A DNA stretch of 64,000 nt, from NCBI RefSeq assembly GCF_002775205.1, contig NC_036462.1:30483084-30547083 (forward strand). The letters are read 5' to 3'. Shown here piece by piece: positions 50,262 to 61,419 of the stretch. Below the pieces are notes generated by a model. That model did no database searches. It saw only the letters and a list, made by a program, of their open reading frames with translations, and was not told the DNA's origin. This stretch comes from Xiphophorus maculatus (Eukaryota > Chordata > Actinopteri > Cyprinodontiformes > Poeciliidae). Position numbers and translations under genes: made by a program. The first letter of the stretch is position 1; each line of letters opens with the position of its first letter.

Positions 50262-53200
50262 TGCTGTGACGAGGGACAGAATAATTTCTTGTGGAGATGG
50301 ACCTGGAACGGCGGATCTGTCTGACCAGGATTTGTTTGTAGAGAATTGGCGATCAGGTTAAGTGTGCCAAAAGATGAGCAATCCACGGAAACATCTGTTG
50401 TGTCATATACAGCTTGGGGTTCTCCTTATGTACCATTTAAAGGGTGTATCTCTGCACTATGCATTTATTTATTTATATATATATCTCGTTTGTGTTTTTG
50501 ACCTTAAAATAAGAAGTACGCTGCTCTTAGGGAAGACAAAACCAGAAATATGACATGTATTTTTGAAGAGCTTTACATACACCTAAGAGAGAATAGAGTC
50601 TAACAAGAGAATAATAACCCAGAAGTCAACATGAGAGCCTAGTGGCTTCCTGTAGTCAAGAAGGGGAAGTGGAGAACTACAGCCAGATTAAGTTAGGATT
50701 TTTATCAAGATTTGACAGCTAATAATCAGAAGGATAATGTTACTTGGACACGTGGTGATGGGCTACTGCTGCACGTAGGCAACGCCTGATACTTTCACGG
50801 CCTTGAGATGTTGCTCAAGGCCGTCGGACTGAGTCTATTCCCTCGCTCCCTTCCTTCCAGACTGCTTTCAAACTAGTTTATGAAATCAGAAACACATGGC
50901 AGTTTCTGAGTTCAGAAACATGCAGCTTACAAAATATTCTATCCCAGACATGATAACGAGTCTTATCGGCCGCCTGGTGCATTCCACAGAGCTATCACTC
51001 CTAAACTGCCTGAGACTGGCCGCACAGAGCTCTCCCCACCTGTCTTATGACCCTGCACAGAGTTAAAATAGCAGGTTTAATGACCCGAGATTAACACACA
51101 TCCCATACAATATTTTCAGACTCAAACATGCTCAGTTGGAAGATTAATACTTGAGCACCAACTATAAAGCCTTAAAAATGCAAACATTTTAAAAAGATTT
51201 CAAAAAATAAGCATTACTTAGCCTGGTAGGGGCACAAGTAAAGCCTGGTGACCCGCCAGGCTTATAATAGACTGGGGGAAACCCTGTTATGCTCAAGATT
51301 TTTCTGATTAGTTTTCATGTTTTTTATATAGTGATCTACAAACATTTTCAAATGAGTGTATGTGGCCTACACACTTTTAAGAATAGAATAGAAGTACTTT
51401 ATTCATCCCAGCAGGGAATGTGATCTAACATGAAACGCCACTAATTATACTAATTTTGGTTAAATTGTGGAATATTGCATTTAATTTAAAATGCTCTAAT
51501 AATTAGACTATGCGTTGATTAAATCGTTTTAATCAAAAGATTTAATTTAATCAAAACAATTTAATGTTTTGTTGTAGGCGAAAGCATTAAATTGAAGCCT
51601 ACTAGAAACAACGATAACTCAATCTAATATTTCCACTAAACAGAGTCTGGAATGTTCAGAGTCAGCTGCTGTATTTTTTGTTTTGTGAGATGAGAAAACC
51701 GTTTGTGTACATGTTGAGAAGAGAAATATATTTTAATTAACAGCTTTATGTTTTTCCAGGGTTCATCATTTAAATGACTCATTAATGTACCCAATGCCCG
51801 TGTAAACAGACATGGGGTCTTATGGAGAAACCCTCACAGGAGTGATATTTACAATTTGTATGATTATTATCAATAATAATAATAGAAATGATGGTGATAT
51901 ACATTTTTTGTCAACTGCCTGTGAATGATAATTTGACAATTGTTTGTTAACCTAAAACACAAGAATAATGCTTCATTAAAAAGTGTTTTTGATATTCCGA
52001 TTATCGAGTGATCTTTGATCAATAATTTTGTCTTTTCAGTGGTTGGACTGTCAGTTATTTGACTTGAAGCAGTCAAAAGATCCTATATATCCCTGTAGAT
52101 ATGATAAAGTTTAACTAGTAATAAATGCCAAGGGCAACTATTAATAAGTAAAGTTTATTTATGAAGCACCTTTCACAGATATAAAATCACAAAGTGCTGT
52201 ACAATAAAAATCCATTTTAATTTGTTATTTTTAATCTTTATTTTACAAGGATAAAAAACCCAAGAAAGCAACAAGAATGGGAAATCTCTCTAACACAATG
52301 ACCAAAATTAGTAATTCAGATCCTGCATTGGAAAATTACATGGTAATATTATTACCATGTAATGACATGGTTATTACCATGTAGTTACTTTTCAGTTTTA
52401 TTTTCAATAATTTTTTTATGAGACTGAAATCAATAAATGAAGGGTTTTCGTGCAATGCTAAATTAGAAATCAATTACCTTTTGGATTGATTAACCTATTG
52501 GAGTGATAGATCTAATAGTATTTTGTACTACCAAGATGGCAGCCTAAAACCCATCACCCTCACTGGTTGTTGGCTTAAAATGGACATGCAGAAGCTAGCA
52601 ATTCTTTGGTTTAAAACCCTCTTTAAAGTCCACGTGTACTTTAAACACCTTAACAGCAAAGTTAATTGTTTATTAGCATCAACATTAGCAGAGATTTTGG
52701 CTTCTACCGTTAGCGGATAATGGACTCAACTGAGGTTAGTTAAGGGTTATTTTATGTAACCGAGTAATAAGAATAAAAAGCTCATGTTGGATGATTAAAA
52801 TAAGTCAATAACCATCTAAAGTGCTTAACACTACAGACACTTCAGACACTCAAAACAATATTCAAATAATTTATCATATCTGCAGTAATTCCTTCAGTGT
52901 TGATATCTGTATTCCTGACAAGTTCCTGTTTTGCATTAAATTATGGAAAATAATATCACTGCTGCTGCGTCGTTTCTCAACCTCATTCCATTACGGTTTT
53001 CCGTGGTTTCTGTGGGAAATTTGAACACTTCTGTAAGAATAACAGAACAAATAGTTTTCGATGCTGTTGAAGCTCTCTGCAAACCAGGAATTTGACTTTA
53101 AGACTCCTGCTTGTTGACCACCCAGCCTCTATTCCATGTTAATCAAATTTATGCTCTTTGGGGATGAGTCTGATCTATACACTGTAATTGGATCAAAAGG

Positions 53201-53458
53201 TGTGGGAACTTTTATCCACACCTTTCTTAACACACAGATCCTATCAATTTCTATGGAACAATAAACAGAGGGAACCTCAATTTGCAATGTAACATTCAGT
53301 ACGGATAAAAAGAAGCATTAATAACTTGCAACATTTTATTAACAAGTGTGTTTGTTTCATTTATAGCACAGCATCATACAGATTAATAACTTCACCCTGT
53401 CCAATCGTTGACCACTCGTCTGAACCTCAAAGTAAGTGTTCGTCCGTCCACCTCATGA
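50262..53458. other. Intergenic region between serinc3 and tp53rk (tail to tail)
   Basis: It contains the 3' UTRs of both convergent genes. Two LINE 3'-tail motifs are present: AGTACTTTATTCATCCCAGC near 51394 and TTTATTTATGAAGCACCTTTC near 52155. There is a small perfect palindrome at 52335-52363. A GCCTGGTGACCCGCCAGGC block near 51243 resembles ends of fish DNA transposons. No coding exon was seen. Confidence 0.5.
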
Positions 53459-54902
53459 TCACCCCACCATGGACCTCTTCCTCCCTCTCAGCCGTACCTC
53501 GTCAAGCTTTTTGATGACTGACGCCGACATCTTGGAAGTGGCAGCGTAGCTCTTTAGCAGCTTCTCAAACAGCACGTCTGTGTCGGGGTGAGTACTGAGA
53601 AAAGCCTTCTCCAGGACAAACAGATCCACGCCCTTGTCCTCGGGCAAAGCCGAAATGTAACTCAGGCCGAAGTCGATGAAGACGAGCTCCGGTTCCGTGG
53701 CCTCTGGCCGGTGCCTCAGCAGCATGTTGGAGGTGGTCAGGTCGCCGTGGATGACGTTCTCGTCGTGCATTTTGGCTAAGATCCGACCGACTCTCTCGGC
53801 TAGCTCGTGCAGACCTCGGTCTGCGCAGGAGTCGCGCCGCTGAACGGAGTTGATGTGGTCACGCAGAGTCGAGGAGCCAACGATTTCCTCCAAGAAGATG
53901 CAGTGGTACTTGTAGTCCACGAAGTAGACAGCTGGAGCCGGAATACCTGATGAGGAAAAATAAAACATGGTCAAGTACATTACATCAGTCTGTAAAAAAA
54001 AAAAAAAAAAAAGAGTTTTGTTTGTTTTGTTTTTTGTAAAACTATTTAAAAAAAAAAAATTAATTCAATCTGAATATAGAACTCAAAATATTGGGACAAA
54101 ATTGGGCAAACAAAAACTGACAGTGAATTTTCTTAAGAAAAGTTTATTTATGAAAGACAGCAACCTAAGAGGTTTATGTGTTGCTATATTTCACACATGT
54201 TTAAGTTTAATAAGGTGAGAGAAGAAATTAAATTCTGTTTTTTTTAATTGAGCATATAAAACATAGCCTTTCATGTTATGAAAAGACGGTCGGCCATCTT
54301 GATGCAATAGAAAACTCGGGTTTATAGGAGAATGGCCGCTTATCAATTAATCGTTAGTCAATTGATAAGATCAATCAACTGCAGATTAACTACATGGATG
54401 TTTACTTGGAAGTTTTGTTGTTGTTGTTGTTTGTCTACTTGTTTCGACTAACTGTAACGCTATTTATTTATCTATTTGGGCAGAGACCACGTACAACATT
54501 TCATCAACCTTTTAAAAGAAGAGATGCCTGATACCAGGCTATAGGGAAAACACTAAAATATGATTTAACAGATCATGGTTTAAAGCCAGTCTACACACAC
54601 ACACACACACACACACAAATGTGTGTGATCAGTTACGTACATACTTGATAAGTCATTCAGATCTCACTAAAATCAAGCACACCAAACTACAGACCAATTC
54701 ATGAAATAATTGATTTGCCTTCATCAATAATGAATACAAATCTGCTTATTTATCAGACATATTTTTGCCAAATTACTAGAACTTTGTTGATGGTCCTTAA
54801 GGGAAATACTGCGTTACGGAGGCACTTAAACACATGATATGAAAACATCGCTGCATGTTCTTTTGTTGTTGTTGTTTTTTTGTTATATATATGGGCTGAA
54901 GT

Positions 54903-54956
<54 letters not shown>

Positions 54957-55599
54957 TACAGACCAAAAGTTTGGACACACCTTTTAATTCAATGAGTTTC
55001 CTTTATTTTCATGACTATTGACATTGTAGATTCACACTGAAGGCATCAAAACTATGAATAACACATGTGGAAATATGCACTAAACAAAAAAGTGTAAAAC
55101 AACTGAAAATAGCCCTTATATTCTAGTTTCTTCAAAGTAGCAACCTTTAGCTGTGATTACTGCTTTGCTCACACTCTGCATTTTCTTGATGAGCTTCAAG
55201 AGGTCGTCACCTGAAATGGTTTTCACTTCATAGGTCAACCTGCCCTGTTAGGTTAATAAGTGGGATTTCTTGCCTTATAAATAGTCATGAAAATAAAGAA
55301 AACCCATTGAATTAGAAGGTGTGTCCAAACCTTTGGTCTGTACTGTATATATAAACACTGGGTGAACGTCTGCCGAACTTCACCGAGGACCCACCTGCTT
55401 TTCTGCAGCGCAGGATGGAGCGGACCTCATGAGCTGTTCTGCGAGAGTTCAGCTTGTCGTGCAGCTCTGGATGTCGGTAGAGTTTAGGAAACCTTTCTTT
55501 GATTATTGTCGGCTTTCCTAAGAACGCTGCCCGATACAAGCGAGCTTCCGCTCCTTGTTTGACCAACTCCGCCGTAGAGAGAAACTGAGGGACCGCCAT
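53459..55599 (-). CDS. tp53rk: TP53-regulating kinase (PRPK/Bud32), KEOPS subunit, two exons
   Basis: Exon 1 is 55599-55395 and exon 2 is 53946-53459. The joined frame has 230 codons plus TGA, slightly shorter than human (253). The protein is the atypical small kinase/ATPase of the KEOPS complex, needed for N6-threonylcarbamoyl-adenosine at position 37 of tRNAs that read ANN codons. Visible: GAEA near residues 16-19 in place of a glycine-rich loop, the lysine of IIKERF (about 34), the catalytic loop HGDLTTSN (135-142), the metal-binding DFG in IDFGLS (160-162), and the conserved basic C-terminus RGRKRSM with final Gly. The two-exon structure agrees with the vertebrate gene as I know it. The ATG at 55599 is the first in frame and starts at the conserved N-terminus. 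The intron carries a TA microsatellite and a mariner-type MITE. All catalytic residues are present. Confidence 0.95.
54904..54953. repeat. (TA)n microsatellite
   Basis: About 24 uninterrupted TA units directly adjacent to the left end of the mariner-type MITE. Confidence 0.95.
54954..55345. mobile_element. Mariner/Tc1-type MITE in the tp53rk intron
   Basis: The left end CAGTACAGACCAAAAGTTTG and right end (reverse complement: CAGTACAGACCAAAGGTTTG) are near-perfect inverted repeats of about 30 bp, and TA flanks both sides (54952-54953, 55346-55347), the Tc1/mariner target site. The 392-bp interior has no transposase frame. It abuts a TA microsatellite. Confidence 0.75.
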
Positions 55600-55627
55600 G
55601 ACGCTCCGACGGGTCCACTCGGAGAAT

Positions 55628-55685
55628 GTTCCTCCTTCTTCTTCTTCTTCTTCTTCTTCTCCTTCTTCTTCTTCTTCTTCTTCTT
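55628..55685. repeat. (CTT)n / (GAA)n tract just upstream of tp53rk
   Basis: Roughly 18 CTT triplets with a few C interruptions lie 30-86 bp upstream of the tp53rk ATG, so the transcribed minus strand carries GAA repeats in its 5' UTR or core promoter. Such purine tracts can form triplex structures. Confidence 0.9.
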
Positions 55686-55759
55686 GGATTTATTGGCGGT
55701 TGGCAACAAACTTTTAGTAGCATTACCGCCACTTACTGGTATGGAGTGTGGTTCGTGAT

Positions 55760-56600
55760 GGTCTATCTATTTATATATATATATATAAACTCCTACTACT
55801 ACTACTACTAATAATAAATGAAATAAATTAAATAAATCCTACCTATACATATAAATATAAATAATTTGTAATGACACTTGTTCTCTGAGCTACTGCTGTA
55901 AGTTTCATATCAACAGGACAATAGACAGGGGATGCAAATATTGGCTGGCTCAGAAATTAAAATGCATCCTCCTACATTAATAGACTAGACAGTAAAGGAT
56001 GATATAAAATGTTCTATATAACGGGCTTCTGTTTTGTAATGCTTTAAGCTATTATGGTGTTAAAAGAAAAAATCGGGGGAATTTCAAACCATCTGCGGAG
56101 AACATTTTCATCAGACACTGAAAAACCTTCGACTCATACAGTGTGTCTCAATAAAGGTGTAAAAACCGTATTTATTTCAAATAATCTGCGAAATAAAAAC
56201 CCACCGTTTTAGGGCTTACATGGTTAAGAAACGTGATAATGTTACGAATATCTTTAAAAGTTTCGTCTTCGGTCATATTTCAGAAATAATAACGCCTCGA
56301 ATCAGAAACGAGGTAAAACAAGAAACTTTTTTTCTTCGCCGTTAGGCACTTTTAACAGCAAACCAAACGCGACGTTTCGGTGAGGATCAACCTTCTTCAG
56401 GCCGTTTGCTGCTCCAACTGAGGAACTCAGTGCAACAACAACTATTTATAAACAAAAACTCCAAACTTCGAATTTACAAAGTATTTACAGTCAGCCGGGC
56501 TCTGATTGGCCCTTAGGATTCATATTGTAACGTCATCTGTATCCATGAGGGAGGATGAGGATGATGATGTCATCATTCTGGGGAGGACAGAGCTGCAGAC
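55760..56600. other. AT-rich intergenic region upstream of tp53rk
   Basis: It contains short TA and ACT repeats (55770-55810). The segment 56330-56600 is richer in G+C. No conserved exon or recognisable element was found. Confidence 0.4.
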
Positions 56601-56629
56601 ACACACTCTTCTGTTTCTGAATCTGTTGT

Positions 56630-57415
56630 GGGTAAAATGTGTTTTTCCTCTAAACCCTCCACTAGAAACAAAAATATAAGATCCTTATTTCAGAAGAACA
56701 TTGCTACTACACCTTATGTGACCCACTACTGGAGACAGTTTTTGTTTCTGATATCAAATGGTCAACGGTTTGGACTCTCCCCTCCAAATACTTCGTTAGG
56801 AACAAACCTTGTGATGTGTGCTTCAAACTTCTCCACTGGTGCTACCCTGCAAAACAAAACCTGCCCCAGGATATAGACCGTAGCTGCTCTTTCTGTAATT
56901 TGGACAATGAGACAATAGTCCACTTATTCTGGAGGTGACCCTTCGCTGTCTCATTCTGGAAAGACTTTGTTTATTATATTCAATCTCATATTCTCAATAG
57001 TTTTTCACTTTTATACACAGATGTACTTTTTGGTTTCTACAATGTCTGTCCTGCTAATAAGAATCATTTTTATGTAATTAATCTATTGTTAATTCTAGTT
57101 AAATTTCATATTCATAAATGCAAATTTTCTGGCACAAAGCCTCTATTTGATCTGTTTTTATCTGAATTACAACACTATGCAGGGTCTATATGGACCTCTA
57201 CCAATCCCAGGGCTGTGGGGAATCTGGAAGCCCTGAAGTTCGTTGGTTGTATTCCCTGAAGCGATGCCTTGTGTTTGTTTCTGTTTTGGCTCCTTGTGTT
57301 ATGCTTTCTGTTGTTTTTTTTCCCTTGTATCCCCTGGCACTTTGTTTTTCTCGTTTTCCCCTTTTGTATACATTGTATTAACATTTTGATGCAATAAATA
57401 AAAAATAAAAAAACT
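56630..57415 (+). mobile_element. L1-clade LINE 3' fragment, degenerate
   Basis: Translation in shifting frames gives the C-terminal part of an L1-type ORF2 protein: IRSLFQKNIATTPYVTHYW near 56675-56735, then after frameshifts a Cys/His motif CSFCNLDNETIVHLFW (56887-56934) followed by a stop codon and FAVSFWKDFVYY. It ends in AATAAATAAAAAATAAAAAA (57394-57413), the expected A-rich tail. It is a different, more decayed copy than the one in serinc3. It is 5' truncated and not coding-competent. Confidence 0.75.
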
Positions 57416-57584
57416 CCAGTAGCAGCACGGGTCAGCACGACGTTGGATTTCCATATTGGATTTAACATTGCATTTCTTTCATAGCTTTTCTGATACATTG
57501 GTTGGACAGTCAAAATGTCGCCATTTAAAACTGATTTTTTTTAACAATATCCCAAATTAAACAAATGCTTATCTTGGCTCTGGA

Positions 57585-58406
57585 TTGGCTAAACACAGTC
57601 AGAAAATACAGGAGTTCTTCCACGAGACCAGCAACACCAGAAGTATGTGGCAAGGCATAAAGGCGATCACAGATTACAATCCATCCTCCCCCCAGTGGGT
57701 GAAGTTGATGCTGACTTTCTAAATGGACTCAATAACTTTGTTGGGAGGTTCGAGGCACTGAACAGTACTCCAGCAAAGAAAACTGTTCCCCACCAGGAAG
57801 AGGAGGCACTCTGCCTGGACACAGCCGATGTGTTGAAGGCCCCACGGAAGGCCCCAGGCCCCGACAACATACCTGGGCGGGTGTTCAGGGAATGCGCAGG
57901 TCAGCTGGCTGGTGTCCTAACAGACATTTTAACACCTCACTGGACCAAGCCAAACTGGACCAAGCCACAGTGCCAGCCTGTCTCAACACTGCCTCCATCA
58001 TTCCGGTGCCAAAGAAACCTCAAGTCACCTCTTTCAACGATTACCGGCCTGTGGCACTGACTCCCATCATGATGAAGTGCTTTGAAAGGCTGGTAAAAGA
58101 ACACATCGTCTCCAGACTCCCCTCCACATTCGACCCGTTCCAGTTTGCCTACCGCCGAAACCGCTCCACTGAGGACGCCATCTCCTCCGCCCTACCTGAG
58201 CCTGGCTCACCTGGAGGAGAAGAACACTCATGTGCGGATGTTGTTCCTGGACTTCAGCTCAGCGTTCAACACAATCATCCCACAGCATCTGGCAGGAAAA
58301 CTGGGACACCTGGGCTTCAGCACCCCCCCTGCGCAACTGGCTGCTAGACTTCCTCACCGACAGATCTCAGTCAGTCCGGATCGGACAACACACCTCCGAT
58401 GTCATC
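57585..58406 (+). mobile_element. Rex1/L2-like LINE fragment truncated at both ends
   Basis: Frames across the segment spell a non-LTR retrotransposon from the linker into the reverse transcriptase: MWQGIKAITDY, a [12 protein letters not shown] block, [32 protein letters not shown], then [14 protein letters not shown], with frameshifts between. It stops abruptly at GATGTCATC (58406), well before the RT active-site FADD motif and without any 3' tail. LINEs normally lose their 5' end, so the missing 3' end implies a later deletion or rearrangement. It overlaps and closely matches the reverse complement of the copy at 14.2-15.5 kb. Confidence 0.88.
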
Positions 58407-58449
58407 GGGGTCAGTGCGACGTGTTCTCATCCGTCTCTTCCTGACCCAG

Positions 58450-60318
58450 GACCATCCCACCAGAGCAGCAGGCCGAGGCAGATGAGCTGGCTGCCGCTCT
58501 CTCTGAGCTGCAGGCCACCACCGTGCATGAATACCAGGAAGTGGTAGGCGCCGACACGGACACACACGGTCGAAGTTGTGGTGTGTAATTGTGTGTTCAG
58601 TTGAAGTCTGACACTGTCGTTTTCCTTTCAGAACGTCAAAAACGAAAACATTGCAGAGTGGAAAACCAAAATAGCAGAGAAGACGCAGAAGCTGGTATGT
58701 GATCCAGACTCGTATGTCTAAGCTCGCCGAGTCTCTGCTGTGTCTATAAACGTGTACATGTGTGTCTATTTGTGTTTCAGTCCCAAGTGAAGGTGGACGT
58801 CATTAACCTGAAAGAGGACATCACCAAACTCAAGTCTCAGATCGTGGAGTCTCCAGAGGAACTGAAGAGCCAGAAGGAGAAGATGAAGGAAGCTGTGAAG
58901 AAAATCAAGAACTCCATAGTAAGTAGGAAAATGTTTGGTCTGCAGATGTAACTCGATCTTTCCTGCGTTGCACTAGTTACTAGGATTAAACCGTCTGTTA
59001 TATAAAAGTATATAACAATCTAAGGTCAACTCTATAAATCTATAAACTGGATGTATTTGGGTGAAAAATAACCAACTTCTGTAGGACAACATTACAAAAG
59101 GTTTGGGCCTAAGAGCACAAATGACTGGACAAAACCATGGCACAGATGAAGAAAAGATAAAGACGGGGAGCGCCTGATCTTAATGTCACATCATAGCAGT
59201 TTCTGAAGTGTTTAGTCAAGCATAAGAACAATCTGAGTAACAGAAGACATTTTGTGTAATTAGAATAACATAGAAATACAACCCTGTTACAGAATAGAGC
59301 CAATATGTTGGGATTTCTCGCACACCCGTTTAATTTTTTAAATTTTTAATTTTTTTTACTTTAAGGCAGAAACAGACGAGTATGTGGTGGAGATGCAGAA
59401 CAGGGTGCAGAGCGTGGCCCACGCTGAGGCCGAGCTCCAGCAGATGAACAGCCTGCTGCAGGACCTGGAGAGCAGCATGAACAACACCAGGCTGCGTCAG
59501 GAAGAGGTACGCTCCGCTCTTACATCCACCTGGGTGTCGGGTTTCAAATTCCTAAGCTTCCATCTTTTTCAGAGACGATCCCTCTGACTGAGCTATCGTT
59601 CGGTGTTTAGATGTTCGAAGCTAGAAGAGACATGCCTGCAGCCAGAAGACGATTCTACAAAATAAACGCCACACGTTTCCTATTTTTATTTGTAAAAACA
59701 TTTTTCCATTCACATAACAGTTATTCAGTCACTTGTGTTGCTCTGCTGGGTGAAACCCCAACAAAACGGTTTGTGGTTGTGGTATGACAAAATATGAACA
59801 GAACAGCTGTCAGAGTGGGGAAATGTGACCTAATGTTCACTGTAGAACGCACACAGTAGAAGTTGGTAAAGGGAAAACAATATTTAAAGGTTGTTTTTTT
59901 TGTTTCTAATGTTGCATGTTAACAGTACCAGGAGCTGTTGATTCAAAGCTAGAAGATGCAAAAGGAGCTGAAAAGTCTGTGCAGCGAGGAGGTCCAGCTG
60001 AAGCGGGCTCTGGGCATGAAGCTGGATAAGGAGTGCAAACAGAACATCCGCAGGCAGAAGAAGAGAGAGACGAAGGAACACCATGTCCAGGAAGTGCTGG
60101 GGTACCGACTCAAACGTCTCGACCCGTAGAGTTAACCTGAGCAATGCGTTCGTTTGGCAACCTAACACCAGCTGTTCTCCAGGCAGTGCAACCAAATCCA
60201 CCAGAAACGCGAGGAGATGGCGGATAAGATCCAAGCGATCATCGGAGAGACCCGTCAGCTGAAGGCCAAGATCAAGAGCCTGAGAGACGTCTGCAGCAAA
60301 GAGACGGAGAAGGCCCAG
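58450..60318 (+). pseudogene. nuf2: NUF2 kinetochore protein, 3'-half fragment with in-frame stop
   Basis: Six exons with good splice sites: 58450-58543, 58632-58694, 58781-58918, 59366-59506, 59926-60101, 60183-60318. Phases are continuous, about 249 codons. The product is the coiled-coil part of NUF2, the NDC80-complex subunit that binds microtubules at kinetochores: IPPEQQAEADELAAALSELQ, NIAEWKTKIAEKTQKL, a block with VESPEELKSQKEKMKEAVKK (matching the SPEKLKNYKEKMK block of human NUF2), and a final SLRDVCSKETEKAQ. Missing are all exons for the N-terminal calponin-homology head (about 170 residues), because a LINE fragment ends 43 bp before the first surviving exon, and the last exon(s). 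In exon 5 the codon after IQS is TAG (59950-59952). No initiator or promoter is visible. A dead partial copy is the simplest reading; a base-call error at the TAG would not restore the missing head. Confidence 0.85.
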
Positions 60319-61400
60319 GTACGTTGATGATAGGCCCAGGTACAGCCTCTGACGTTTAAGGGCGAAAGCTTTGCGGGGCTCTAGAGGTAGGTAATTTTAA
60401 AGACACACGTGAAAGTGTGACGTCTAAAACAAAGTTTTGACATTAAAGCATTTCTATCAACAGGACTGAAGTAAGGAAGAGAGAACATCCAGAAACATTC
60501 AAAGAAAAGAAATCCGAAAGCCTAGAGAACTGTTCAACTAAAGAAGCAACATTAACGTACAGTACTGAAACGAAACAAAATGACAAGCACAAGATCTTGT
60601 ATTCTTCATTGATGACCCTTCCTTCCACTGCATCATCGTACACCTCCTTTTCAGCCATGTCCCAAACCTCACAATGACACAATGGACAAAAACAAAGGAA
60701 GTCGCAAACTGCTACTTCTTAGCAGATCCGTGGCTAGTTGTCAGAGCTGAGCGTCATCACTCACTCTAAATTTTGCTCACTCTAAATTGCGTGTCAATCA
60801 TATGAAAACCTTAAAAATCATAAATAGGCCACCCATTCCCTTCGTAGCTATGTGCTTTTAAAATGTATGGTGATTGCGCCCTCTACTGGTGATTACGGAG
60901 CACTGGGATCAGTCAGACTGTTGGTATTGGAATAATAGAAGCAGCTGGGCTGCAGTACACTGCCGGTATCTCTGGCCCTCTCTGTTACTCATTGCTTCTT
61001 CAGTTGAATTGAATTGAATTCAAAAATACTTTGTTGATCCCAAAGTAGAGGAATAAAGCATTCTATCCCTGAAATTGTGATTCCTTAAAACCTGATGCTT
61101 CCAGTGTTCAGGTTCATTTTCTGTCTGAACACATAGGAAATCTTAAAAACTAAGTTTCTAGTTGTTTCCATCATTTATGTGTCTGTTAGGAGTGTTGAAA
61201 TGGAGTTACAACAATGTGGGAAAAATAAACGTTTTCTCACCGAGAGAAGCTTAAAATGGCCATTTCTTAAAATCTGATGCCTGTTTTGAATGTTCAGATT
61301 GATTTAGTGTCTGAGCACACCACGAAGCTTAAAATGGAAGTTTCTAGTTATTTTTGAACAGACACATGTTTGTATGGGGTTAGTGCCAGTGGACGCCTTA
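60319..61400. other. Gap between nuf2 fragment and tandem array
   Basis: It has a LINE 3'-tail motif (GAATTGAATTGAATTC then ACTTTGTTGATCCC, about 61005-61041). There are also two related ~150-bp segments around 61065-61175 and 61230-61355, each with a TTAAAATCTGATGC-like core and AAGTTTCTAGTT. No further nuf2 exon was found. Confidence 0.5.
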
Positions 61401-61419
61401 TTTCCATTTCCATCTGCCT

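Noticed and set aside
54753-55021. Frames with Ile-Tyr runs on both strands
   Set aside because: Products of the TA microsatellite.
55484-55732. Frames encoding long Arg, Lys or Leu runs near tp53rk
   Set aside because: Translation of the CTT/GAA microsatellite in different frames, not protein genes.
57647-58347. Host gene with reverse-transcriptase-like frames
   Set aside because: The frames belong to a frameshifted Rex1/L2-like LINE fragment.
59884-60234. 116-codon minus-strand Leu-rich frame
   Set aside because: It is the antisense shadow of the nuf2 coiled-coil exons.
60443-60682. Minus-strand frame starting MAEKEVYDDAVEG as a lectin-like first exon
   Set aside because: Resemblance to cytoplasmic tails of fish C-type lectins is vague, with no second exon nearby.
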